Assembly (NCBI RefSeq): GCF_004117935.1
Contig: NZ_SDOY01000166.1
Span: 1 to 64,000, forward strand
Source: Streptomyces roseicoloratus
GTDB lineage: Bacteria; Actinomycetota; Actinomycetes; Streptomycetales; Streptomycetaceae
DNA length: 64,000 nucleotides
Direction of reading: 5' to 3'
This document shows, in pieces, positions 1 to 7,438 of the stretch (position 1 is the first letter of the stretch; each line of letters opens with the position of its first letter). The notes under the pieces were generated by a model. The model had not been told where the DNA came from and did no database searches. It worked only from the letters and a program-made list of their open reading frames with translations. A program made the position numbers and the translations under genes.

Positions 1-1152
1 TTACGGGAGGTTGCGGGCCATGACGATGCGCTGGACCTGGTTGGTGCCTTCGTAGATCTGGGTGATCTTGGCGTCGCGCATCATGCGCTCGACGGGGTAG
101 TCGCGGGTGTAGCCGTAGCCGCCGAGGAGCTGGACGGCGTCGGTGGTGACCTCCATGGCGACGTCGGATGCGAAGCACTTGGCGGCGGCGCCGAAGAAGG
201 TCAGGTCGCCGTCCACGCGCTCGGACTTGGCGGCGGCGGCGTAGGTGAGCTGGCGGGCGGCCTCCAGCTTCATGGCCATGTCGGCGAGCATGAACTGCAC
301 GCCCTGGAAGTCGGCGATCGGCTTGCCGAACTGCTTGCGCTCGGTGACGTAGCCCTTGGCGTAGTCCAGGGCGCCCTGGGCGATGCCGAGGGCCTGGGCG
401 GCGATGGTGATGCGGGTGTGGTCGAGGGTCTTCATCGCGGTGGCGAAGCCGGTGCCCTCGGCGCCGATCATGCGGTCGGCGGGGATGCGCACGTTGTCGA
501 GGTAGACCTCGCGGGTCGGGGAGCCCTTGATGCCGAGCTTCTTCTCCGGCGCGCCGAAGGAGACGCCCTCGTCGCCCTTCTCCACGACGAAGGCGCTGAT
601 GCCCTTCGACCGCTTCTCCGGGTCGGTGACGGCCATCACCGTGTAGTACTCGGAGACGCCGGCGTTGGTGATCCACCGCTTCACGCCGTTGAGGACCCAG
701 AAGTCGCCGTCGCGGACCGCGCGGGTCTTCATCCCGGCCGCGTCGGAGCCCGCGTCGGGCTCGGACAGGCAGTAGGAGAACATCGCGTCGCCCTTGGCCA
801 GCGGGCCGAGGTACTTCTTCTTCAGCTCCTCCGAACCCGACAGGATCACCGGCAGCGAACCGAGCTTGTTGACGGCCGGGATCAGCGAGGACGAGCCGCA
901 GGCGCGCGCGACCTCCTCGATCACGATCACCGTCGCCAGCGCGTCCGCGCCGGCGCCGCCGTAGCTCTCGGGCACGTGCACCGCGTGCAGGTCGTTGGCG
1001 ACCAGCGCGTCCAGCGCCTCCTGCGGGAACCGGCCCTCCTCGTCGACCGCCGCCGCGAACGGAGCGATCTTCGCCTCCGCCAGCGCACGGACCGACTCCC
1101 GGAGCATCTCGTGCTCCTCCGGCAGGCGATACAGATCGAAGTCCTTGGCCAT
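1..1152 (-). CDS. acyl-CoA dehydrogenase
   Basis: A 383-residue acyl-CoA dehydrogenase, which oxidises acyl-CoA to enoyl-CoA using FAD and passes electrons to ETF in the cytosol. The N-terminal helical domain, the 'YCLSEPDAGSDAAG' and 'WITNAG' FAD/substrate loops of the middle domain, and the C-terminal 'ERKQFGKPI' and 'QIYEGTNQVQRIVMARNL' signatures are all present; the E in YEGTNQ is the usual catalytic base. The length is normal and the stop codon sits exactly at the window edge, so the gene is complete. The start is ATG at 1152 (MAKDFDLYRL); 14 further in-frame codons upstream do not look like family sequence. The short-chain or branched-chain substrate cannot be told from motifs. A perfect inverted repeat lies just upstream (1189-1226). 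Confidence 0.93.
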   Translation of the reverse strand: MAKDFDLYRLPEEHEMLRESVRALAEAKIAPFAAAVDEEGRFPQEALDALVANDLHAVHVPESYGGAGADALATVIVIEEVARACGSSSLIPAVNKLGSLPVILSGSEELKKKYLGPLAKGDAMFSYCLSEPDAGSDAAGMKTRAVRDGDFWVLNGVKRWITNAGVSEYYTVMAVTDPEKRSKGISAFVVEKGDEGVSFGAPEKKLGIKGSPTREVYLDNVRIPADRMIGAEGTGFATAMKTLDHTRITIAAQALGIAQGALDYAKGYVTERKQFGKPIADFQGVQFMLADMAMKLEAARQLTYAAAAKSERVDGDLTFFGAAAKCFASDVAMEVTTDAVQLLGGYGYTRDYPVERMMRDAKITQIYEGTNQVQRIVMARNLP

Positions 1153-1188
1153 GGTCTGGGGCTCCCCTAACGACGCTCGCGAGCATAT

Positions 1189-1226
1189 TGGCACTGAGTA
1201 CCCTCAGCAAAACACACTCAGTGCCA
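1189..1226. promoter_or_regulatory. 11-bp perfect inverted repeat, candidate operator
   Basis: The arms TGGCACTGAGT (1189-1199) and ACTCAGTGCCA (1216-1226) are perfect reverse complements separated by 16 bp. They lie between the divergent acyl-CoA dehydrogenase and the downstream hypothetical gene. The placement fits a TetR-type operator controlling the dehydrogenase. The cognate regulator is not visible in this window. Confidence 0.5.
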
Positions 1227-1762
1227 TGATGCCAGTGGCCAGGGTGCCGACATGGACACGCAGGGGGGACGAGGGGCAGCTCCGGATCCACGAGGTCGAG
1301 GAGAACGGGCCGGGCCGGCCGCTGTGCGTCGTGCGCCGCGTCGGGGGAGTGGTCCGCCGGGGCGACCGGCTCGACGGCGGCCATCCGACCGTCGACCGCA
1401 TCGAGGCGTACCCGCGCGCCGACCCCTACCCCTACCCCTACCCCGACTCCGTCGACGGCGTGGCGTCCGCCCGGGTCCTGCTGTCCGGCCCCGGTGTCTC
1501 CGGGCTGCGCCGCGCGACGCTCGTCGTCGGGACCGCGGGACCGCGAGTACGGCTGCGCCGGTCCGCCCGAGATCCGGCGGGCCGGGGGCTGGGATCATCC
1601 GGGCGGCCCGGTGCCGTCAGCTTCGCGGTGACCTACCGCCGAAGCCCCGCACCCGGCTGCGGGCAGCTCGACGTCGTGCGCGACGGGCTGTACGCATGCG
1701 CGGTGTGCGGGGCGACGCTGCCGGCGGGCGGGAACGCGGCAGTGGAGAACGCGGCGGAGTGA
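1226..1762 (+). CDS. uncharacterised protein with C-terminal CxxC
   Basis: I do not recognise this 178-residue protein. The frame has the strong GC third-position bias of real Streptomyces genes from about 1270 to the stop, which supports coding. The N-terminal half contains 'LRIHEVEENGPGRPLCVVRRV' in part and a short PY-rich run (DPYPYPYPD, near 1425-1445). The C-terminus carries 'YACAVCGATLP', a possible zinc-knuckle half site. The start is uncertain: ATG 1226 overlaps the inverted repeat, and GTG 1235 or 1244 are alternatives with no clear ribosome binding site. It could also be two short proteins, the second beginning near 1610. Confidence 0.45.
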   Translation: MMPVARVPTWTRRGDEGQLRIHEVEENGPGRPLCVVRRVGGVVRRGDRLDGGHPTVDRIEAYPRADPYPYPYPDSVDGVASARVLLSGPGVSGLRRATLVVGTAGPRVRLRRSARDPAGRGLGSSGRPGAVSFAVTYRRSPAPGCGQLDVVRDGLYACAVCGATLPAGGNAAVENAAE

Positions 1763-1785
1763 GGAGGGCCTCCGCCGGGCCGTGT

Positions 1786-2268
1786 CTACTCGGCCCGTGG
1801 GCGGGTCGTGAGGACGACGGCGGCGGCCAGGAGGACGACGTTCTTCACCACGAACTCGCCCACCAGGGTCAGCAGCACCGGGTTGCCGTGGTCGAAGGCG
1901 AGGTGCGGGGTGAGGACCAGGACGGCGAAGGTGCCGAGGAGGTGGCCGCCGAGCACCGGGAGGAGGAGCGCCGGGGCGCGGCCGGTGAGGAGCCAGGCGC
2001 CGAGGACGATCTCGGCCCAGCCGAGGGCCGGGACGAACCAGGCGCCCGTCTCGAACGGGATCACGGCGACGACCAGTTCGGCGGCCGGGCTCAGGTCCAT
2101 CACCTTCAGGACGCCGAACCAGACGAAGACGCCGCCGAGCCCGGCCCGCAGCAGCACCAGGCCGTAGTGGTGCAGCCGGGGCGCCAGCCGGTCGTAGCGT
2201 CCCGCCGGCCGCGGCGCGGTGGGACGTGAGGTCGTACGCGTCGGTCTGAGCTGCGAGGAAACGGTCAT
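1786..2268 (-). CDS. DoxX-like integral membrane protein
   Basis: A 160-residue membrane protein with four predicted hydrophobic segments ('YGLVLLRAGLGGVFVWFGVLK', 'GWAEIVLGAWLLT', 'LLLPVLGGHLLGTFAVLVLTP', 'VVKNVVLLAAAVVL'). The pattern 'RAGLGGVFVWFGVLKV' resembles DoxX/DoxD-type and DUF417-like small membrane proteins, whose functions include thiosulfate:quinone oxidoreductase accessory roles or are unknown. The start is ATG 2268 (MTVSSQ), preceded by GGAG at 9 nt spacing; an upstream in-frame ATG at 2283 has no such site. The basic N-terminal tail of about 30 residues is cytoplasmic by the positive-inside rule. The specific function is not assignable. Confidence 0.72.
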   Translation of the reverse strand: MTVSSQLRPTRTTSRPTAPRPAGRYDRLAPRLHHYGLVLLRAGLGGVFVWFGVLKVMDLSPAAELVVAVIPFETGAWFVPALGWAEIVLGAWLLTGRAPALLLPVLGGHLLGTFAVLVLTPHLAFDHGNPVLLTLVGEFVVKNVVLLAAAVVLTTRPRAE

Positions 2269-2283
2269 GCGCGGCCACTCCAA

Positions 2284-2912
2284 ACGGATCGGTGCGGGAT
2301 CGGTGAGGTCCTGGCGGACGTCTCGGTGGTCGTAGGGATGCGATCACCGGTCCGGCGGCCGGCGGCCCGCGGTGTCCGCCCCTGAACCGGGGGCGACCGG
2401 GGTGGCCGGGATGACCGGGCGGACCCGGGGAACGGGTCGGCGGTGCGCGAGGGTGTCCTGCGGTACGGGCGGTGCCGTCCCACAGGGCTCGCCGGCCGCG
2501 GCCCCGCCCGGCGATGCGGGCGACGGGGTAAGGGCCGCGGGTGTCACGGACGCCGGCGGATGTCGGGCCCCCGGGCGGTACGGCGGTACGGGCGGCGCGG
2601 GCGGCACGAAGGCCCCTGGTGGACCGGCGCGCGCGACCCGGCCCCCGAGGAAGCCGCCCCGGGAACCGGGACCGGGTGCCGTGTCGGCGTGGCACGGCGT
2701 ACCCGTCGGCCGGGGAGCCGACAGTGCCTGGCGTCGTCTCACGCTAGCCACTCGCCGGGCCCCGGACATATGCCCATCGCTTCCTTGCATGCCTCCGATG
2801 GAAGAAGCCGATAGGCCGTTGCCCCGGGCGATCGGATCTCGCCAGCCTGAGCACAGTTCGATCTCGTGTTTGATCCGCTCCCGCCACGCACCGCACGCGA
2901 AGGAAACCAGGG
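2284..2912. other. 629-bp gap, no supported gene
   Basis: Reading frames are open here on both strands, but they are arginine- and proline-rich, lack ribosome binding sites and resemble no family. The last 150 bp fall in GC and include the inverted pair CCATCG/CGATGG (about 2771-2800), so this end probably holds the promoter of the haloperoxidase operon. Nothing else could be supported. Confidence 0.4.
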
Positions 2913-4457
2913 ATGTCTCAGCGACCTGCCTCCACCGCCCGCACCACCTCGGCGCCGTTCAGCCGGCGCCGGGTCCTCACCGCCTCCGCCGCCGCGGCCG
3001 GCGCCTTCGCGCTCGCCGCCGGTGGCGGCACGGCGTACGCCGCCGCGCCCGCCACCCGCTTCGAGGCGGAGACCCGGACCGGCCGCCGGGCTCCCGGCGC
3101 CGTCCGCAACCCGAGCGTGGTGGTGCGCTGGAACCAGGCCACCATGGACGCGATCCTCGGCCGCTACCAGGCCGTCGGCAACCGCTTCGGCCCCGCGACC
3201 GTCAACGCCCGCATCCTCGCGATCGTGCACAACGCCATCTACGACGCCTGGGCCTGCTACGACAGAGTCGCCGAGGGCACCCGCTTCGGCGGCGGGCTGC
3301 GCCGGCCCCGCTCCGAGCGCACCCTCGACAACAAGAACGAGGCCGTCAGCTACGCCGCGCACCTCGCGCTCCTGGACTTCTTCCCGGAGTACAAGACCGC
3401 CATCGACTCGATGCTGAGCAGCCTCGGCTACGACCCGCAGCTGACCTCGCCGCGCCGCTACAGCCCCGCCTGGATAGGCCGCCGCACCGCCCAGGCCGTC
3501 CTCGACTACCGGCACGGCGACGGCGCCAACCAGCTCGCCACCCCGCCGTACGCCGACACCACCGGCTACCAGCCGAAGAACCCGCCGCAGACCGCCGGTT
3601 CCTTCGACCCCTCGATCGTGGTCGCGCCCGAGCACTGGAGCCCGCTGATCGTCGGCGGCAAGCTGCAGAAGTACCTGACGCCGCAGTTCGCCGTGATGAA
3701 GCCCTTCGCGCTCAGCCGCCCCGACCAGTTCACGGTCCCGGCGCCGCCCGCGTACCCCTCCGTGCGCATGACCGCCGCGATCGAGGAACTCCTCGACATC
3801 AGCGCGAACCTGACGGACGAGCAGAAGTGCATCGCCGAGTTCTGGCTCAACGACGACGTCACGCCGCCCGGCGCCCAGCAGATGTGGGGCCGCTTCGTCT
3901 CGGCCCGCGACGGCTACGGCATCGACGAGGACGCCAAGCTGTTCTTCGGCCTCAACATGGCCGAGTGCGACGCCGCCATCGGCTCCTGGGCCGTCAAGCT
4001 CGACTACGACTTCGCCCGCCCGTCCACCCTCATCCCGTACGACCGCCGCGGCCGGAGCATCCGCTCCTGGGGCGGCCCCGGCCTCGGCACCGTCACCATG
4101 GACGGCGTCGACTGGCAGGCGTACGTGGCGGTGCCGCCGTTCCCCGCCACCGTCTCCGGCCACAGCACCTTCTCCGGTGCCGCCGCCGAGTTCCTGCGCC
4201 GCTTCACCGGCACCGACGCCTTCGGCGACTCCTTCCGCTTCAAGGCCGGCACCTCCACCGTCGAGCCCGGCCTCACGCCGCACACCGACGTCGTCCTGAC
4301 CTGGCCCACCTTCAGCGAGGCCGCGCGTCAGGCCGGCATCTCCCGCGTGTACGGCGGCATGCACTGGAGCTTCGACAACGAGCCCGGCATCGAGATGGGC
4401 CACCGGATCGGCAAGGTCGTCCACCGCCGCGCCATGCAGTACTTCCACGGCTGTTGA
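2913..4457 (+). CDS. Tat-exported vanadium-dependent haloperoxidase-like protein
   Basis: A 514-residue protein of the PAP2/vanadium haloperoxidase superfamily. Residues 17-45 form a Tat signal ('SRRRVLTASAAAAGAF' followed by an AYAAA cleavage region), so it acts outside the membrane. The three vanadate/phosphate-binding signatures are visible: 'KLDYDFARPSTL' near residue 362, 'VSGHSTFSG' near 414, and 'RVYGGMHWSFDN' near 478-486, the latter supplying the axial histidine in the pattern GGxHxxxD. These residues could support oxidation of halides by peroxide or phosphatase activity; the substrate is unknown. The ATG start follows AAGGA. It is the first gene of a four-gene operon with HPP, sulfurtransferase and cupin genes. 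Confidence 0.85.
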   Translation: MSQRPASTARTTSAPFSRRRVLTASAAAAGAFALAAGGGTAYAAAPATRFEAETRTGRRAPGAVRNPSVVVRWNQATMDAILGRYQAVGNRFGPATVNARILAIVHNAIYDAWACYDRVAEGTRFGGGLRRPRSERTLDNKNEAVSYAAHLALLDFFPEYKTAIDSMLSSLGYDPQLTSPRRYSPAWIGRRTAQAVLDYRHGDGANQLATPPYADTTGYQPKNPPQTAGSFDPSIVVAPEHWSPLIVGGKLQKYLTPQFAVMKPFALSRPDQFTVPAPPAYPSVRMTAAIEELLDISANLTDEQKCIAEFWLNDDVTPPGAQQMWGRFVSARDGYGIDEDAKLFFGLNMAECDAAIGSWAVKLDYDFARPSTLIPYDRRGRSIRSWGGPGLGTVTMDGVDWQAYVAVPPFPATVSGHSTFSGAAAEFLRRFTGTDAFGDSFRFKAGTSTVEPGLTPHTDVVLTWPTFSEAARQAGISRVYGGMHWSFDNEPGIEMGHRIGKVVHRRAMQYFHGC

Positions 4458-4468
4458 GGAGCGAGCAC

Positions 4469-5041
4469 GTGACCAACCAGACCCCGACCCAGACGCCGGG
4501 AACGGGCGCCGCGCCGGGCTCGCCTCCGGCCGGGGCGGCCCCGGCCGCCGCGGCCAAGGGCGGCAGCGGAGCACCGCCGTTCCCCGGCGCGAAGCCCGCC
4601 CTGCTCGGCACCCTCGCCACGGTCGTCTCCCTCGTCGTCCTCGTGGCGCTCGGCGAGGCCACCGGCCATCTGCTGATGATCGCCCCGCTCGCCGCGACCG
4701 CGATGATCGTCTGCTCCACCCCGGCGCTGCCGCCCGCGCAGCCCCGCAACGTGGTCCTCGGCCAGATCGGCTCCGGCGCCCTCGGCCTGGTGGCCGTGGC
4801 CCTCCTCGGCCACTCCCTGTGGGTCGCCGCCGTCGCCGCCGGCCTCAGCGTCGGACTCATGCTGCTGCTGCGTGCCGTGCACGCACCGGCGGCGGCGACC
4901 GCCGTCCTCGCCGTCCTCCAGGACCCGAAGCCCGTCTCGTTCCTGGTCCTGCTCGCCGTGGGCAGCGTGCTGCTCGTCCTGCTCGGCCTGATCGCCTCCA
5001 AGGCCGGTGTGATCGCCAAATACCCGACGTACTGGTGGTGA
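4469..5041 (+). CDS. HPP family integral membrane protein
   Basis: A 190-residue protein with a proline/alanine-rich cytoplasmic N-terminus of about 40 residues followed by four to five transmembrane segments. The 'AVHAPAAATAVLAVL' stretch corresponds to the HPPxxAT motif of the HPP family (nitrite transporters in plastids; unknown substrates in most bacteria). The GTG start at 4469 is 11 bp after the haloperoxidase stop and is preceded by GAGGAG. The stop TGA overlaps a GTG of the next gene, which implies translational coupling. Membrane location is clear; the transported solute is not. Confidence 0.78.
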   Translation: MTNQTPTQTPGTGAAPGSPPAGAAPAAAAKGGSGAPPFPGAKPALLGTLATVVSLVVLVALGEATGHLLMIAPLAATAMIVCSTPALPPAQPRNVVLGQIGSGALGLVAVALLGHSLWVAAVAAGLSVGLMLLLRAVHAPAAATAVLAVLQDPKPVSFLVLLAVGSVLLVLLGLIASKAGVIAKYPTYWW

Positions 5042-5046
5042 ACGCG

Positions 5047-5973
5047 ATGACCGCGAAGAACCGCGACGGCCTGCTCGTCAGTGCCGAACGGATACAGGAA
5101 CACCTGCGCACGCCCGTCGACGGGCTCGTCCTCGTCGAGATCACCGACGGCGGCAACGACGGCGGCGGCCGCGCCGGGCGCATCCCCGGCGCCGTGCGCC
5201 TCGACTGGACCGGAGACCTCCAGGACCCGGTACGGCGCGACCTCATCGGCCCGGAGGCGTTCGCGGCGCTCCTCGGCCGGCACGGCATCGGCGAGGACGA
5301 CACCGTCGTCTTCTACAGCGGCAACAACAACTGGTGGGCGGCGGCCGGTTACTGGCAGTTCCGCCTGTACGGGCACCGCGAACTGCGCCTCCTCGACGGC
5401 GGGCGCGCCCGCTGGGAGGGCATCGGCGCCCCGCTCACCACCGAGGCCCCGGCCCGGCCCGAGGTCCGCTACCCCGTGCCGGCCGGCACGGACGAGACGA
5501 TCCGGGCCCGGCGCGAGGACATGCTCGACCACATCGGGCGCCGGACCCTCCTGGACGTCCGCTCGCTCGAGGAGTACCTCGGCCACTCCAACACCCCGCC
5601 CGGTGTGCCCGACGACATCGGCGTGCGCTGCGGACACGCGCTGTCCGCCGAGCACATCCCGTGGCACACCGCCGTCGACGCGGACGGCACCTTCCGCGAC
5701 GAGGACGAGCTGCGGGCCGCGTACGGCGAGCTGCGCACCGACGTCCCGACGGTCGTCTACTGCCGGGTCGGCTGGCGCTCCGCCCACAGCTGGTTCGTCC
5801 TGCACGAGCTGCTCGGCATGACGGACGTCCGCAACTACGACGGCGCCTGGCGGGAGTTCGGCTCCCTCATCGGCGCGCCGATCGTCAAGGGCCCGAAGCA
5901 GTGGGGACCCGATCCCATCCCGTCCGTCGTGCCCCAGCGCACCGCAGCATCGGAGGTCACCGCCCGTGCCTGA
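5047..5973 (+). CDS. sulfurtransferase, two rhodanese domains
   Basis: A 308-residue tandem-rhodanese protein of the thiosulfate/3-mercaptopyruvate sulfurtransferase type. The inactive N-terminal rhodanese domain covers about residues 5-135 ('RIPGAVRLDW', 'DDTVVFYSGNNNWWAAAGYW'). The catalytic C-terminal domain carries 'LLDVRSLEEYLGH' and the active-site loop 'VVYCRVGWRSAHSWFVL', with the persulfide-forming cysteine at residue 239. The loop CRVGWRS is the thiosulfate-type sequence rather than CGSGVTA. The start is ATG 5047; GTG 5038, which overlaps the HPP stop as GTGA, would add three residues. It lies within the haloperoxidase-HPP-cupin operon. Confidence 0.87.
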   Translation: MTAKNRDGLLVSAERIQEHLRTPVDGLVLVEITDGGNDGGGRAGRIPGAVRLDWTGDLQDPVRRDLIGPEAFAALLGRHGIGEDDTVVFYSGNNNWWAAAGYWQFRLYGHRELRLLDGGRARWEGIGAPLTTEAPARPEVRYPVPAGTDETIRARREDMLDHIGRRTLLDVRSLEEYLGHSNTPPGVPDDIGVRCGHALSAEHIPWHTAVDADGTFRDEDELRAAYGELRTDVPTVVYCRVGWRSAHSWFVLHELLGMTDVRNYDGAWREFGSLIGAPIVKGPKQWGPDPIPSVVPQRTAASEVTARA

Positions 5974-6382
5974 TGTCACCGTCTACCGCGACGTGCTGCG
6001 CGACGGCTTCGCCCAGACCGACCTGCCCTGGGTCCCGTGGACCGAACCCGGCCGCGAGGGCGTCGAGTACGTGGTCCTGTGGGGACCCGGCCACGCCGGC
6101 GAGGAGGACTCCGCGAGCCTGCTCCTCCGCTTCCCGCCGGGCGCGCACGGCGACTTCCACGAGCACCTCGGGCACGAGCTGATGCTGGTCCTCGACGGCA
6201 CGCTCGACCACAGCGACGGGCGCCGCTTCGAGCGCGGCGACCTGGTCGTCGAGGAGCCGGGCACCCGGCACCAGATGTCCAGCGCGACCGGCTGCACCGT
6301 TCTCGCCGTCCGCGCCCGCCCGGCCTCGCCGCGCACCCCGGTGCCCGGCGAGATCACGACGGGCGTGGGCGCGGGCGCCTGA
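5966..6382 (+). CDS. cupin-domain protein
   Basis: A 138-residue single-domain cupin. The two conserved motifs are visible: 'FPPGAHGDFHEHLGHELMLVLDG' in part (G..H.H....E, residues about 52-75) and 'GDLVVEEPGTRHQM' (residues about 91-105), supplying His/His/Glu and a distal His for a metal. Such proteins are dioxygenases, isomerases or sensors. The GTG start at 5966 lies inside the end of the sulfurtransferase gene (8-bp overlap) with GGAGG upstream, so the two are coupled. It is the last gene of the operon; a strong hairpin follows at 6637-6675. Confidence 0.8.
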   Translation: MPDVTVYRDVLRDGFAQTDLPWVPWTEPGREGVEYVVLWGPGHAGEEDSASLLLRFPPGAHGDFHEHLGHELMLVLDGTLDHSDGRRFERGDLVVEEPGTRHQMSSATGCTVLAVRARPASPRTPVPGEITTGVGAGA

Positions 6383-6577
6383 GACGGACGACCGGCCGGG
6401 GCCCGGTGATCCGGGCCCCGGCCCGATCCGACGGGCACCACGGACCCACCCGTCCGCACCGCGGCAACCACCCGCACGGACACGCCTGCACCACCTGCAC
6501 GGATCCATCCGCGCCACGGCACCGTCCCAGCCGCACCACGGCACCACCCCGCCCGTACGGACCCACCCGCATCACGG

Positions 6578-6614
6578 CACCACCCGCACCACCCGCACCA
6601 CCCGCACCACCCGA
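6578..6614. repeat. 9-bp tandem repeat (CACCCGCAC unit)
   Basis: About four perfect tandem copies of a 9-bp unit, CACCCGCAC in one phase, lie in the gap between the cupin operon and the mutase operon. More diverged CCACC-rich words spread for 150 bp to the left. Confidence 0.7.
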
Positions 6615-6636
6615 ACACACACTGCGGCCCCGGACG

Positions 6637-6675
6637 GACAGCGGTGCGGGGCTCCCCGTACCCCGCACCGCTGTC
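6637..6675 (+). terminator. perfect 15-bp hairpin, likely terminator
   Basis: The arms 6637-6651 (GACAGCGGTGCGGGG) and 6661-6675 are exact reverse complements around a 9-nt loop. There is no T-run, as is usual for Streptomyces terminators. It lies 255 bp after the cupin stop and before the mutase operon. Confidence 0.7.
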
Positions 6676-6967
6676 GGCGTCCACGCCGTCGTCCGTCCGC
6701 CCGTCCGCGCGCCCCGCGCCGTAGACGCACGCCTTCCGCCGTCCACGGGCCCGGACCGACCCACGCCCGCCGGCGCCCCGTGCGCCCGCGCGGCTCCGCC
6801 GCATCCCGTACGACCGGCCACGCCCACGACGGGCGGACGTCCCGACGGCCGGTCCGTGTCACCACTCCACCGGTCCGGCGACCCCACGACCCGGACGTGC
6901 CCCACCGCACCCGCACACCCCGGCCGCACACCCGTTCACCCATCCGCACCGTCACTGGAGACACGCC

Positions 6968-7438
6968 ATGCAAAGTCTGCACAGTCCCGAGCCGTCCCGC
7001 CGGGTGCTGCTCACCACCGGGTCGTCGGACGCGCACACCTGGAACCTGGTGCACCTTCAGCTGTTCCTGGAGGAGCACGGCCACTCGGTGCTCAACCTGG
7101 GGCCCTGCGTGCCCGAGCGACTGCTCGTGGACACCGCGCGGATGACCAGCCCCGACCTGGTCGTCCTGTCCTCCGTCAACGGACACGGCCACCAGGACGG
7201 CCTGCGCGCCGCGCGGGCCCTGCGGGACGACGAGGAGACGCGCCGGATCCCGATGGTCATCGGCGGGCTGCTCGGGATCTCGCCGGACGGCGCCGAGGAG
7301 CGCACCGCCGAGCTGCTCGCCGCCGGGTACGACGCGGTCTACCCGGACGGCACCGAGCCGACCGCGTTGCTGCGGCACCTCGGCGAGCTCGGCGAGCACG
7401 AGCCGAGAGGCGCGTGTACCGGGCGGGCCGCGGCGTGA
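6968..7438 (+). CDS. glutamate mutase small (B12-binding) subunit
   Basis: A 156-residue cobalamin-binding domain protein of the methylaspartate (glutamate) mutase S/sigma type. 'TTGSSDAHTWNLVHLQLFLE' carries the aspartate and cobalt-coordinating histidine of the DxHxxG signature; the last G is N here, in the form DAHTWN. 'LVVLSSVNGHG' and 'MVIGGLLG' supply the remaining lower-ligand loops. With the large subunit it would rearrange L-glutamate to (2S,3S)-3-methylaspartate. The ATG start follows a GGAG. The stop overlaps the GTG start of the large-subunit fusion gene as GTGA, ensuring coupled synthesis. This type occurs in antibiotic pathways that use 3-methylaspartate and in glutamate fermenters. 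Confidence 0.85.
   Translation: MQSLHSPEPSRRVLLTTGSSDAHTWNLVHLQLFLEEHGHSVLNLGPCVPERLLVDTARMTSPDLVVLSSVNGHGHQDGLRAARALRDDEETRRIPMVIGGLLGISPDGAEERTAELLAAGYDAVYPDGTEPTALLRHLGELGEHEPRGACTGRAAA

Larger units (their letters stand above)
6383..6967. other. 585-bp gap with repeats and a terminator
   Basis: No gene is supported here. The left half is rich in CCACC/CCGCACC words and contains a short run of a 9-bp tandem unit. The middle holds a perfect hairpin (6637-6675). The right part leads to the promoter of the mutase operon, whose -10 region could not be identified with confidence. Confidence 0.5.

Noticed and set aside
2344..2790. Proline-rich minus-strand ORF in the gap before the haloperoxidase operon
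   Set aside because: It has no start signal, no motif and only a compositional bias.
2372..4456. Plus-strand open frame running into the HPP gene and overlapping the haloperoxidase
   Set aside because: Only its last 190 codons (from GTG 4469) resemble a family; the rest is an arginine-rich shadow of the haloperoxidase.
6037..7434. In-frame extension upstream of the mutase-flavoprotein fusion
   Set aside because: It overlaps the cupin and small mutase subunit in another frame and shows no family similarity; GTG 7435 overlapping the previous stop is the better start.
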